64,000 nucleotides of DNA, from NCBI GenBank assembly GCA_950295325.1, contig OX485803.1, positions 62,509,554 through 62,573,553 on the forward strand. Direction: 5' to 3'. The position numbers and the translations under genes were made by a program. The notes beneath the pieces were generated by a model that worked only from the letters and a program-made list of their open reading frames with translations, made no database searches and was not told where the DNA came from. Of the stretch, positions 12,837-24,900 are shown piece by piece (position 1 is the first letter of the stretch; the number at the start of each line of letters is the position of its first letter). Source of the stretch: Polytrichum commune (Eukaryota; Streptophyta; Polytrichopsida; Polytrichales; Polytrichaceae).

Positions 12837-14176
12837 GTAGAGTAGAGGCGTCCATAACCTATCACTTAAGAGATTCTACACCAAATTTGGAGAAGTATAA
12901 GGCTGAGTAACTTTTTCCCGTGTAGGAAGATAGAAATTAGGAGGATCATGAATTTTTTGGTAATTTTATTCCTTAAATTGAATTTTTTGTAAATTTTTGA
13001 AGCCAAAAGTTGGTCCAAAGATTTTACCAATATCTAGAGTTTTCCATAATCGCTCACCCCTCGTCATTTTAACACTCAAAACCAAGCTATGTGTCATGGC
13101 ATTATTGGTTCTGGCTCGATCAAAATCCAATCCCAGTCCGCTATCCCGGGGGGGGGGGCACTCCCTCTTATATTTTGCATATACGTGCGCTCATGACTTA
13201 TTTATTGGGGGGCTATTTACCTTGCATAAAATATTATAAGGTATGATATTTTTCAAAATAAAGGTAAATGCTTGTATTTTAATACACCCTATCAATAATT
13301 ATGATTTTTTGGGGGATATCATTTAAAAATACTCTATTTTACTTATACTATATTTTTTTCCTTACTCGGGGAGTGCACTTAAAGCTAAGACTAGGAATCA
13401 CGTGAGTACGTACTTTTGACCCCCCTATGTATGTACTAAAAAATCATCTAAAAATTGTAAAAAAAATATGAAGTTGTTAAACACAATCTAAAGTTCTTGT
13501 TGTATAAATTTAAAAAAAATCAATTGTAAATATTTTTAAATTGATTTTTGAAGCAAAAAACAACGCATTTTAGTTCAAACTTCTATCATTTTTTAAAATA
13601 AAATTTAAAAACTTTTCGTTCTGAAATTCATACCAAGTGATAGATATATACGTAATGATTTGGCACTTAAAAAGTCTTAATTAAAAAACTATTTAAGGCC
13701 GATTATTGTAGGGGGTATGCCATTAAAACGCACTCACGTGTATTCCTAATCTTAACTTTAAGTGCACTCCCCAGGTTAATTTGTAGTCGTCTTTAATTAT
13801 AGTAAAGATTTTCCTAATCAAGACCCCATCATCAATCTATAGGGAACCAAATTTTTGATCAGGTTGGGATTGAATTTTTTATCAGGCCAGAACCAATAGT
13901 GCCATGACACATGGCTTGGTTTTGAGTGCTAAAATAACAAGGAATGAATGATTAGAATGAGCGGTTATGGCATACTCTAGACATTGTTAATATCATAGGG
14001 CCAACTTTTGGATTGAAAAATTCACAGTATATTCTATGCAAGAAATAAAATTACTAAAAAATTCACAATCGTCCCAATTTCTATCTTCCTTCATGGGAAA
14101 AATTTGAACCACCTTCTACTTCTCCAAATTTGGCGCAAAATCTCTTAAGTGATTGGTTATGGGCACCTCTACTCTA
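12837..14176. mobile_element. Large fold-back element with ~305-bp inverted arms
   Basis: The left arm (12837-13140) and right arm (about 13867-14176) are inverted copies. Shared blocks in opposite orientation include TAGAGTAGAGG, CACTTAAGAGATT, CCAAATTTGG and GTGTCATGGCA. The spacer of about 700 bp contains a second inverted-repeat element at 13368-13772. The element is non-coding. Arm length suggests a fold-back or Mutator-type non-autonomous element, but no target duplication was confirmed. Confidence 0.65.
13368..13772. mobile_element. Small TIR element nested in the fold-back spacer
   Basis: The ends are GGGGAGTGCACTTAAAG and its inverse CTTTAAGTGCACTCCCC. The inverted similarity continues for about 40 bp (AAGACTAGGAATCACGTGAG against CTCACGTGTATTCCTAATCTT). 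It is about 405 bp, AT-rich and non-coding. No clear target duplication is visible. Confidence 0.6.
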
Positions 14177-14616
14177 GTTACACTAAACATGATCCTAGCT
14201 GTTTAGGTAACCGGGTTTGAGATTAATGTTCTAGAGATTTCAAGATTTTTAACATGTGTTTAATAGACTGAATCTGTTTTTAATTTTTGATTATGATTTT
14301 AATTAAGTAATTGATTAATTAATTTTGGGTGACTTTAGAGTTATCTGGGATAGGGATGGGGCTTAATATTAGGAGTGCTTGAGTAATATTTAACATTTTA
14401 TGAAAGTGTGGTGGGGTATGTGGTTGGCTGCAAATTTAAAATGTTTCTCAAAATTGGCTATTTGTCTTTGGAACTTCAATGCAAAATTTTGCATTTTGGA
14501 ATTATGTTGATCTTCTGGTGGCATTAATTTCATACTAGCATAATGAAAGGTGTTATCACCCTTTCGAATTTCGAACATGCACTATTAGGTCACCCTCACT
14601 AAATGGGATAATCAGT

Positions 14617-17600
14617 CACTACTAGGGAAGTGGTCCTCTGCGACAGGGAGGCCTGACAGAGGCAGCCCTCTGTGTGGGAGACATGCACAGAGGCAGGGAA
14701 TTGCTCCCAAAATTTTTTGAACCCTGCCCACTCCACAGCAGAACCGCATTCAATAATTGCGCCTGTCAAAGGCATGTCCATGCTGGTCAATTTAGTGCTC
14801 AATTGAAATCGGCGTTGCCCATTGAATGGGCCCATGCCCCAAAATTATGCACAGCGTCCCACCCGCGGCATTTACTATTACACAATTGCATACATAAATA
14901 CACATAAAGTTTTGCGTTTCATTGGCTTTTGGTTTCATTTTCGTCATTCCTTTTGCGTATTTGCCAGTCTGTACTTCGTATAGCTACCTTGAGCTTTTGG
15001 ATGTATTCGTTCTTGTTAAACAATGGAGCTTGTATTTGGTGGCATGTATTTAGTACCTCCACAAAGTATTCATTTTCTGTGCTGCTACAGTGCGGGGGTC
15101 CAATCTGCAGGTGCGAACGCATTGGAAATCGTGCAATGTGAGGATACAATTGTGCATTGGTTATTGGATAGGGAGCATACATTGTTTTCTCCCACCGTTG
15201 TTGCAATTTACAATTTTCGTTGTTTCGAATTTCATTGCATATCATTTTAATGTTTGTGTACATTATTGTTTTTGTTTCCTCTCCTATCCCTCATGCTTTG
15301 TTACACCCCTATACCAATATTTGCCTCTTGCCTCTACCTTTGCTGTCTGCAACTGCAACAACCCTAAACCCCTGCCAGCTGTAGGGCGCATGGAGGAATG
15401 TCTACATGTGCTGCTTGCATATCTCTGCACTTTGCCGTGATTGTTGTCGTGTTGCACACGCCTGCTTTGCTGCAGCATCCTTGCGCTCGTGCTCCAAGTA
15501 AGCTGCGCTCCAAGTAGGCGCCCCTCCATTGCGCGCATCCCCCCCTTTGTGCTCATATGCGCTGCCCACTTTGCTCTGTGTGGTTTTGGACTGCATTCGC
15601 GCATTGCACTCCTTCCAGCAACAACCCGTCTGTTCTTTCCGAGCTATTCCTAGAACAAAACTCTGGGGATTCCTGCACAAACTTATTTGTCGTGCCCCCT
15701 TTTTATCAGGCCATTTCTGTGCTTTGCAGCTGCAGTTGTTGGTTTTTGTTCCATTCATTTCGCGCATTTGTTTGGGATATCGCCCTCAGTGTGGGCTTCC
15801 TCGCTGCGCTTGTGTGTGTCTGTGCTGTTTGGGGGGGGGGGGTTCTTCTCTTCTAGGTGCAGTTTGCGGCCTGGCTGTGTTTCATGCACTGCGGCCAGTC
15901 CATGTTTTTTTCCAGGTCCATGCTCCCGGTTGTCTTCTCCCCTGTCCACTTCCGTGCCTCCACAAAGGTCGCATGTGCTTCGGAGTCTCTGCCCCCCATT
16001 GTTTCCTGTTTCGCAGGTTCTGCATGCCGTTCATTTCGGCTATGCCGAACATGTGTATCTCCATTGCCTACAGCACGGCTCGGTCCCCACATGACTCCTC
16101 TTGCCCCAGGCCGTGCTCCATGTCTGTGCAGCTTATTCTGCGTCCCCGGGCCTCCGTTTTGAGAACAACACACCAGCCTGGCATGGAAGCAAATAGAGGA
16201 CCGCAGACGAGGACTGCTGAAGCAATGGAACATGCCACTTTAAATTTGAATTTGCCCCCGGGAAGGCCCACAGGGGCAGATGCAATGCGGGGGACGGGAG
16301 GGGGTGCAGGGAACAATGAGAGCGTTGCAAACATCGCAGGTACCAGCAGGGGATCAGGACGAGGGACGGACGAGGCATAGGACGCGTAAGGAAGCCACCA
16401 GCAGTGGATCCACGAGTCCTCTCATCGGCAAGCACTTGGACCGAAATCCCCCTCCGCACGTGTCCATTGCTATGCAGTTGTATTTACGTGGATGGCCAAT
16501 CAAAGATTTGACTGTTTAAATTGCTGCTAAATATATTTATGGACGAAATGGATGCGGGAGCTGGTGCGATGCGGGGCCAATACATGACAATGGGGGAGGC
16601 ATCTCATGGACCCTGTTAATGGAATTGTGCGAGGATGGCAAACAATTGGTGAAGGTCACGAAGGTGCACAAAAAGAACGTTGAACTCATGTACCCAGAAC
16701 TGAATGTAGGCTTGAAACACCTGGAACACTACACAACTCCACCTGCACCAAAGAACACATGGGTGACGTGGTGAACGCGGTACCTCGTGGAGAAGGCAAC
16801 ATACACATAATAGGCAAAAACATGGCCACAATGTAGCACAACGTACAAGGGGAAGGGCAAAGGGGAAAGAATAATGGAAGACCACAACAGTGAAGACATG
16901 GTTGCTCTATTGTAAATAGACACATGCAAAAAAACTGGAAGTCTGCGGGCACAGACGTTTTGCGGTGGCTTGTGTGCTTGGAGTCAGCAAAGAAGGCACA
17001 CAATGCATGCACTTGGACAGACCCGAACAACATTGCAACAACATATTTTGTGGGGGGCCTTGTGGGGGAGCGGGAGGCTGCATGCGCTGGCAGTTGCCGG
17101 ATAACGGTGGGACATTTAAAAGCAACGGTGCATTGTTGTTGCAGTGTTGCAAAACCGTGAACGGGCAGATGCGCACACGATAGCCGCAACATATACCATC
17201 ATTCCAGCGAGGGAGGAGGGTGAAACCCCAGCGGGGAATGCAATAGGCGGGGGATACGCAGTCCAACCACAACAACGCGTGCAAGTATATATGGCAGGCA
17301 GACACTCCGAATGGAAAGGAAATTGCAAGGGCGGATGGCGTGCAGGACGACGGATGGCAAACACAAACGATCACGTTGTAGCACACGAACCATCGTTGCC
17401 ACGAGCGGCAGTGAATTTGCAACGAAATGAACTCTGACGCATATTGTAAATATTTATACTATGAATTTATTGTGCACATTGTACCTAAATATGCAACACA
17501 CACAGAGTTATGCAATGGTCAGAAACGCACATACCATTGTGAGTCCATGCTATTTGCAGTGTGTATACGGTGTACATTGCAATATCACATTTACAAGAAA

Positions 17601-18018
17601 CATTTGTATTCCGCACAGACGAATACGTTTTGGGAAAAACAGTGTACAACGATGCAGGTCAATACACGTATAAAGCTCGTCTGCAAAATATACTCTGTAC
17701 ATACCACAACCAGTATAACAACGCATGATGGCTGGCATATGAATACTAACCGCGTATGAAGTATACATGTACATGCAATTAATGCGCGGGGTCGATTGTG
17801 GTTCTCAAACACACGACACACTTGCAACACTCTGTGGCCCCGAAAATTTCAACACAGTTTGGGCACCCTGTTTGCTAATAATAGGACTGTTCCAGGTTGA
17901 CACTGCGTCCACAGTCGCTGGCACCACCTGTGCACTCTCTGACATGTGTGCCGCACTCTGCACAGTGTCAGTGTACTGTGGGTTTTCGTGTGTAAATGGA
18001 CCCTGTTTCCTAGTAGTG
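14617..18018. mobile_element. Non-autonomous CACTA (EnSpm) transposon, 3.4 kb
   Basis: The left end starts CACTACTAGGGAAGTGG and the right end is the reverse complement of CACTACTAGGAAACAGGG. Both match the CACTA terminal signature. The 3-bp target duplication AGT is at 14614-14616 and 18019-18021. The subterminal zones are rich in short direct and inverted repeats of the CTCTGTG/CACAGAG type. No TNPD-type transposase or DUF4216 motif is seen inside. The interior (about 15.3-17.4 kb) is more GC-rich than its surroundings and has long overlapping open frames on both strands, the longest 283 codons at 15529-16380. I could not assign any of them to a family. They may be captured DNA or merely stop-poor sequence. 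Confidence 0.8.
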
Positions 18019-18021
18019 AGT

Positions 18022-19110
18022 GTAGTGAGTTCATCCATTCATTACCCTTACCCAAGAGTGCTCAAACCATTCCATTTGCTTATGACAAGGAGAGACATTT
18101 GGCAGACCTACGGAAAAAAAATCAGATGGATGTGCACAGAGTCCAGCATTCAGTATTGAATATTTGAAGATAAATTTCACCCATTCTGATGCTCTGAATT
18201 TTGCGTATTCCTACAAGGGACCTCACCTTTCAAAATGCGCTCTCTCATCTGAATCCTTAAGGTTCCAAATTTCAGACTCTGAATGTTTTGAAACGCAAAA
18301 GGAGTTTCTTGGATGATATGATAAACATCCGATCATTAAACCCCTTCAACACTACTCCCAGGCACGTCTCGGAAAAGCTTGATGGAGACATTGAGAGCTC
18401 CAGTGGAAAGCGGTCATATAAGAAATTTATATTTTTGCAGACACACGTGTAATTTTTCTTGATGGGAGCCTGAAGTCCTTGTGTATACCAATATATGGCA
18501 AACTCATTAAAGAAAGGTTGACGAGCAAGGCAGCCTTTAGGGAAAATCATCAACCCACCAACTGACCTACCTACAGTGGGTAATTAAGAGAGTTGATTGT
18601 TTTTGACATGAATTGTAGTTCACGAGAAAATTGAATGTGGAGTCAAAGACAGGAGAGTGATATTTTCAGTATGAGCTCCACTGGTTAAAGGACCTGTGAC
18701 ACTATAACCTTTTCAAGAACTTTTCACAACGTAGATTCCTAGGCCTAATCAAATTCATCGCAAGGAGGTCTAAGTTAGAGCTTAGAAGGCGGGTTGATTA
18801 CAAGCACAGAGTCAACACAGTAAGAATGTGCATAGGACTTGACACTCAGGAGAAACTTTGGCACACAAGTGTCCAAAAATTGAGTGTCTTGAGCATCCCC
18901 GGTATTCTTTTTTACCCTGTCAAATGCATTTCGGTTTGCAGGGCCGTTTTTTCCCCCCAAGCTTTTGGAAGCCTAAAATTTGGTGACTTCTTTGAAAATT
19001 ACACCAGCGTTTTAGCAAATAACGAGCTTCTCAAGGTCGTTGGAATATGATGAATATTCCCCCCCACCAAAAACAAAAAAAAACAAAACTCGAAGAAGCT
19101 GCAGGAAACC
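18022..19110. other. Intergenic; possible small exon remnant at ~18.29-18.45 kb
   Basis: A plus-strand frame at about 18294-18453 reads like protein (RSFLDDMINIRSLNPFNTTP... ESSSGKRSYKK), but there is no family match or clear splice border on both sides. The rest shows no gene. Confidence 0.25.
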
Positions 19111-21172
19111 TGAGATGCCGAGCTTCACCAGAAACACATTCTCCTGATCGCACAGCCTCACAACAACATTGTAGTATTTCATCTCGTTCATGTATTCTTC
19201 GGTTACTTGAAAACTCGAAGCTGCAGATTTAGGGAATGTGGCAGTAACGAAAGTCCCTTGTGAAATTGCGCTCGTGGACCCACCAGTTGCCGTTTCCATC
19301 TGGTTTGCAGTTCTTTGACTTCACGTGAGGCATCGGTGGCACAACGCCGTCGAGCTCCACCAAAAATACATTACTGTTTCTCACCATTTTCCGATTACAT
19401 AACCTTCCCACAGTGTAGAAATCCTTCTCATTTGCAATGCCTTTTTTAGGGTTTCGAAGCTGTTGATCACTCAATCCCGCAGTTTCGGTGCCACTTATGA
19501 TGTCGTCCAGAGATAACCCGAAATTGCTCGGCCTGCCTTTTGTTGGCTTCTCCTGCACGGGCTTCTTTGAGATTGCCACCGTCATACCCGAGTCTACATT
19601 GATCTCAGTTTTCACACCTCTTGATTCCGCTTTCTTGTTGTCGTTGTTGTCTTGAAGAGTACTCGTAAAATTTCGCGGACTTTTTGGCGGTGGGCCGAGT
19701 TCCGAATCCACAAACGATTTTCGTTCGATGGGCGCGATGAGGTAACTGCTGTCGTCGGGGACGCAATTGTGAGGGCAAATGTGGGAATCCCACGCCGTTT
19801 GACCCGCTGGGATGCCGGCGACGCGGAAAATGTGGACCATCATCGTGAAGTTTTCACGGGTGTGCTCGAGAATCTCAAAAACACACGCGTCGTCTTCTTC
19901 GAGGCAATGCTCGAGTGCGAAGCTCCGCCACTCGCGCCCGCTAATGTGGTGGTACAAGGGGTTCCACCAACACGACCATGCATTCCACTCGGAGTCGCAC
20001 ACCCGGACCACTCTGGTTTCGTGCGGCATTCGTTGTGACGCGAATTTCGTCGGAAACCTCTGGGATGCATCACAAGTAAACTGGTGGTACAGAAAAAAGT
20101 TCTGAAAAATAAATTTTCTTGAGCGAAAGGTTGACAATGTTGAATCCAAATGTTGGACTGGTATATAGGTGAATGCATGGTACGAATACATAATATTAAG
20201 AATAATATCAAAGAACCCACTCGACTAGTATCAAAATTGTAACACTAGTCTGATGGTGATACTTGGTGGGTATCACAAGATGAGAGAATCTTTATATACC
20301 CAAGTCATTATTAGGGTCAACATGATCCTGATACCACTTCGATGCTAGAGTAAATTTTCCTATGTATGAAGGTCTTTGGATGGTATATAGACCCAAATGA
20401 TATAAAAAACAGTAGTATCCTCAAATACCCATACCTTACTTGTATAAAAAAATGCAATATTTTCATATTCTACACCCCAGTTCTAACCACATTCAGAGAG
20501 ACGACGCCAACTGCTCGTGTTGGCGTGAATGAGGGATACTTCACCTGGATCATAGCCTCGAGCTCATATGTAAACCCGAAACGGGTTTACGGAGCAGGAA
20601 AAACAACAACACATTCATATATATTATCAAGAATGGTAAGTAGTAAGAGTGACGTACACACACAAAGAAGTTAGCAATCGGGAAAAATAGTATGCTTACG
20701 AGTGCAAAATTTTTGTACACAGAAGAGGGCTTGAGGACGAAGACAATGCAGGGGCTTTGCATCCGTGCGGCTGCGGAATACGCAGCTGCGACTGCGTCAT
20801 CTTTCTCCGACTCTGTCACCGGCCGCCGTTGCGACACAAAAATTATCCGATCCTGCCGCACGGAGGATGTCGTCCCTGCTTGCCGCCACTCTTGCTTGTG
20901 GTGAATGGGTGGTCTCCCACGTTTCCGCTTGGCTGGCTTTGCGACCTCCTCAACGGGAATCGTTTCTCGTTCTGGCTCCTCGACCTCCTCAATGGGAGTG
21001 GTTTCCCGTTCTGGGTCCTCGACCTCCTCAACGGGAGTGGTTTCCCGGTCCACTCTCCGAAACCCGGGAGTCAGCACTTTGGGTTTTATCGCAGGCTCAT
21101 CATGCACTGGACATTTCCTCGGTCTCCCTCTCCCTCTCTTTGCCGGCGTCCCTGCAACGTCTGCAGTGGCCA
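19111..21172 (-). pseudogene. B3-domain / AT-hook transcription factor-like gene, frameshifted
   Basis: The first visible exon (about 21172-20700) has an AT-hook core (AKRGRGRPRK), a second RKRGRPP hook and three diverged repeats of the ERETTPxEEVE type. It ends with SPCIVFVLKPSSVYKNFAL just before a GTAAGC donor. That is the start of a B3 fold. The B3 domain resumes in the next exon (about 20059 downwards; RFPTKFASQ, then GREWRSFALEHCLEEDDACVFEIL). A second B3-like domain begins near 19330. Its frame breaks at about 19255 within ACAAGGGACTT and resumes one frame over (TFVTATFPKSAASSFQVTEEYM...). B3 proteins of the REM type are nuclear DNA-binding factors. No ATG is in frame at the start, so an upstream exon is missing from this model. 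The frameshift could be real decay or a sequence error. Confidence 0.65.
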
Positions 21173-21933
21173 CTAAAACATTAACCCTTAAAGGGCCAGT
21201 ATAGTGGGCTCAATGCACAATTTCCATGAGCCCTCACTAAGCTTATAAACAATACTTTCATACATTTGGGTTTTATTGTTATACATTACCTTACGTCAAA
21301 CGAGAAAATGAAAATGTACTCCTGTGATCAAAATACCAATGTATTTGCATCCAAGGGCACAGAAACTGTGTATCCGAATCTTCAATAACATTAAGCTAGT
21401 ATACCGGCTTCAAAAGTTTACAAGAAGAACGAGTTCATGTTGGATAGGGTCACTTTTGACACAGTTGGCTGAGAAATGGAAGTATGTAGCTCGATGCAAG
21501 TTTGTGTGCATGAAGAGGCCTGACTCGACTTGGGCCTATTAGACAGATAGAGGTGAAGTCTTAAGTGAGAGAGGGGCTCAATGTAAGACGTATTTCCACA
21601 AATTTTATGAGCCTCACCATGTCTTAGAATGGCATTTTATTTATTTATGGGTTTGAAACTTTATTTAGTACATTATCTTATGTCAAGGAGAAAATTGAAA
21701 AACACTCATATGTGACATCAGGATGATGAAAATTTTAAGTATGTATTTGTATCCAAGAACACCCAGGCTACGTATTTGAAACCAAATCTTCAATAGCTTT
21801 AAGGTATGGAACCGAATCCTTACATGTCGCCCTTGAAGAATGAGCTAATTGTAGATAGGGTTGCAAAAGTGGGAATGTGTAGCTCAAATACATGTTTTTA
21901 TGCAAAGGAGAGAGGCTACGGGTCAAGCTGACT
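21173..21933. other. Intergenic between the two B3 genes
   Basis: No gene was recognised. There are two loosely related blocks at about 21230-21530 and 21590-21900 (tracts such as GTATTTGCATCCAAGG/GTATTTGTATCCAAGA and TTCAATA-ACATTAAG/TTCAATAGCTTTAAG). They look like an old local duplication of about 400 bp. Confidence 0.45.
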
Positions 21934-24900
21934 TCAAGTACCTTGATGCCGATTTTCAGAGTTGTTCGGGGCGTCGATGTTAGTGGACTTCCATTTTGTG
22001 ACAACAATCTTGGTGATGTCTGGCTTCATTTCAACCGACATGTCACACTCAGGTCTCTCGGATGTTCCTCCTGCACAGGGGTTTACGGTTTGACCTGAAG
22101 TGCTGAGGTTTCTTTTATCCTCTGAAAGTCTGCTAATTTTTGCGGCCTTTACTTGCTCGATGAAGTCTTTGCTGCAAGAGCCCTGAGTCTCACTGGCCGA
22201 TTCGCGAGTGGTTCTATTTATATTATCTGCACTCTGTTCAGCATGCTCATCAGTGCTCTCTGGAGTAATTCGTGGTAAAAATTTAGCCAACTTCAATAAT
22301 CTCCTTTTGTACTCCAACCAGCTCACATGGGGCTTCATTTGCACTCGCAGATTCATTGTCCTCTTCGCCCTCTCTATAAACCCTTTGGCGAGCATCTGAG
22401 ATGTTGAAGGAAATTGTCTCCACATGAAATGCGACACTTGCTTTCCTTTGACATGGTGGTGATCTCTCTGAAAACCATACAAATATTGTCATGTTAACCC
22501 TAGTTTGAAAACATGTTCGTTCTTTAAAAATTTAATTTAAAAAATAAAATGAAGCAAGTTTTATTTCATTGCCCAAGAAACATTATTACAAGGCCATCAG
22601 GGTGGCAACTCTCCCCTTTATAACAGGTGTTTCTACATCATTATGAATGCTTTAAATGAATTAATGATTTGTTGTCTCACAAAGAGTGCTCAACATGCTT
22701 GGAAAAAGGGAGCTATTGAGAGGTAACCATTAATAACATCAAATGTGTCTGAATCAGAGAAGGTTTATACACTTACACTCTCCCATGTCAATGTTTCAAG
22801 AGCTATTTAGAAGCATTTAAAGTATTCTAAAGTAGGGGCCTGCATCCAGACCCGAGCCCTTGGTATTTGTTTTCACTTCTAAGAATTGCTTTGATATATT
22901 TTTGTCATGAAAATGCTTAATATATTATGAAAGCAGCTCAAAACTAATGTTTTTTAAGAATGTTTGAGCAACTCCAAACCTTGTGTTTTCAAGACTCTGA
23001 TCCTTGTGGATGCTACAGAAAAATATAGTTGCAATCGCCCGGGGAGCTGACTTTGCACCAATGTATGCATTTCTCATTTTGTAATGGTAGCCAAAGTGGT
23101 GCTCACTGTCATAGTAAGATTCCTATGCCATGGCATTGCTCAGATAGAATGTCACATTCACCCATCAATTTACTACAAAAATTGAATAGGTTTTTGGCAA
23201 CTTCATCCATTGGTGATATTATAATGAAGTAGGTCGGCAGGGAAAAATATTTCTTTTTGACACATAGGTAAACTCCTTTGCAATTTGAGATTTGAGATTG
23301 GAACCTCCTTTGCAAAAAACTTAATAATACACACAGGTTAGTACGCTTCTTACCTTGCATCTCATGCTGTATCTGACGGCAGCTTGGTGTTCAATATCAT
23401 TATGGGAACGCCCAAAATCAGCACCCGTTGTTACTCTGCTTTTTGGTGCTACCGGCAGCATGCTATTAATTCTTCTTCTCTGCTGGTGCTTCACAATTAT
23501 TGCTGCCATAAATTTCTCATCAACCTTTCCTCTGATGTTCAGAGTTTGCAATGGCAATTCTCTCTTGACAATGCAGTCTTGAGATCCACCTGAATTACAA
23601 GCAGAAACCGAGCGACTCCGTGACTCAAAGAATCCCTCAGGCTTATAATGATCATCCATGTTCCTGAGAGAAAAATACTTTGGCCTCATTTTGGTAGACT
23701 CCAGCTCCGGTCCTGCATAATTACAGCAGGGAGGCACTGGTAAAATAAGGCTCTGGAAATTAATAATAAGCTCATAGCTGTAAAGCATGAAATTGCTATA
23801 ATTATAACAATTTTTTTCCAATCTAAGAATAGGGTATAATAAGGCACATTCTTAATTCAATAAGGATTGTAGAATCCTACAAAACATCCATGATAGTTTC
23901 CTTAATATACTCTATGATTTTGGCGCAAAGCCCTTAAGCCCTATACTGATATGTGCAATTAGGTTGCCCCACGCTAATTTATCGACATTCCACACTACTT
24001 TGAATATTTATTACCACAGTAACAAAATGCAGGAATTGGTACAATACTTTCCATGTTTGGTAAGTTTTGGTGCATGGTTGGAGTCGGTGTGGAGGTTTAA
24101 ATGAAGCTTTCAAACCTCCACACTGACTCCAACCATGTGCCAAAAACTCACCAATCATGGAAAGTTTTTGTATGCAAAACAACCAACTCCTAACAAAAAC
24201 TCTATTGCGTGTTATAATATTAAATCAACCAAAATAAGAGGAAAGAACACATCAGTGTACCCTCGGATGCAGCTGTAGCATGGTGCCACATCCACGTCTT
24301 AGAGGCCCCCACATCAAAGCAACTGAACTTCTCACACCCGAACTTGTTGTAAACTTGGACCGTGAACCGAAACTCGACCTTGAGCTGAAACCTGATCAAG
24401 TCTCCGCTCCCCAGGTCGTAGTCCATCGAAAACACCTGCCACCCTTCCTCGAAGCTCTCATTTGTATACGTCACCTGCCATTCCCAGCCGCTGGCAAAGC
24501 TTTCCAGGACCATGGTTTGTGAACCCTCAATGTTCGCCAAGTATGTCCTCACAAATGTGCTTGGCAAAACCTGTTGTATATTAATTACAGCAGTACCACT
24601 CACAATTAAATAAACCATGTGGGCAGAGCTGATAAGATTGATATGTAGTTAGTGACACAAGTGCCAGGCCCTACTCTATGCTCTAATCACAAGTCGACAT
24701 CCTCTGTTTTGATATGTTGCCAGGTTGTGCTCAATTAATAGATTTGGAGCTGCTCTAACAATTTCTAAGCATGGGTTAAGCATGAGAAAATATTTTGGAT
24801 ATGTTTTTGTACTACAAGCATTTCTAAGACGACAGGTTCTAAGAGAAATTATTAATTTTCTCAGAAGTGAACACAAAGTACTTCAGGGGTTTGGAGAAAT

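Noticed and set aside
15529-16380. 283-codon protein-coding gene
   Set aside because: Cys-rich composition without motif, overlapped by long frames on both strands in a GC-rich block inside a CACTA element. Treated as unassigned.
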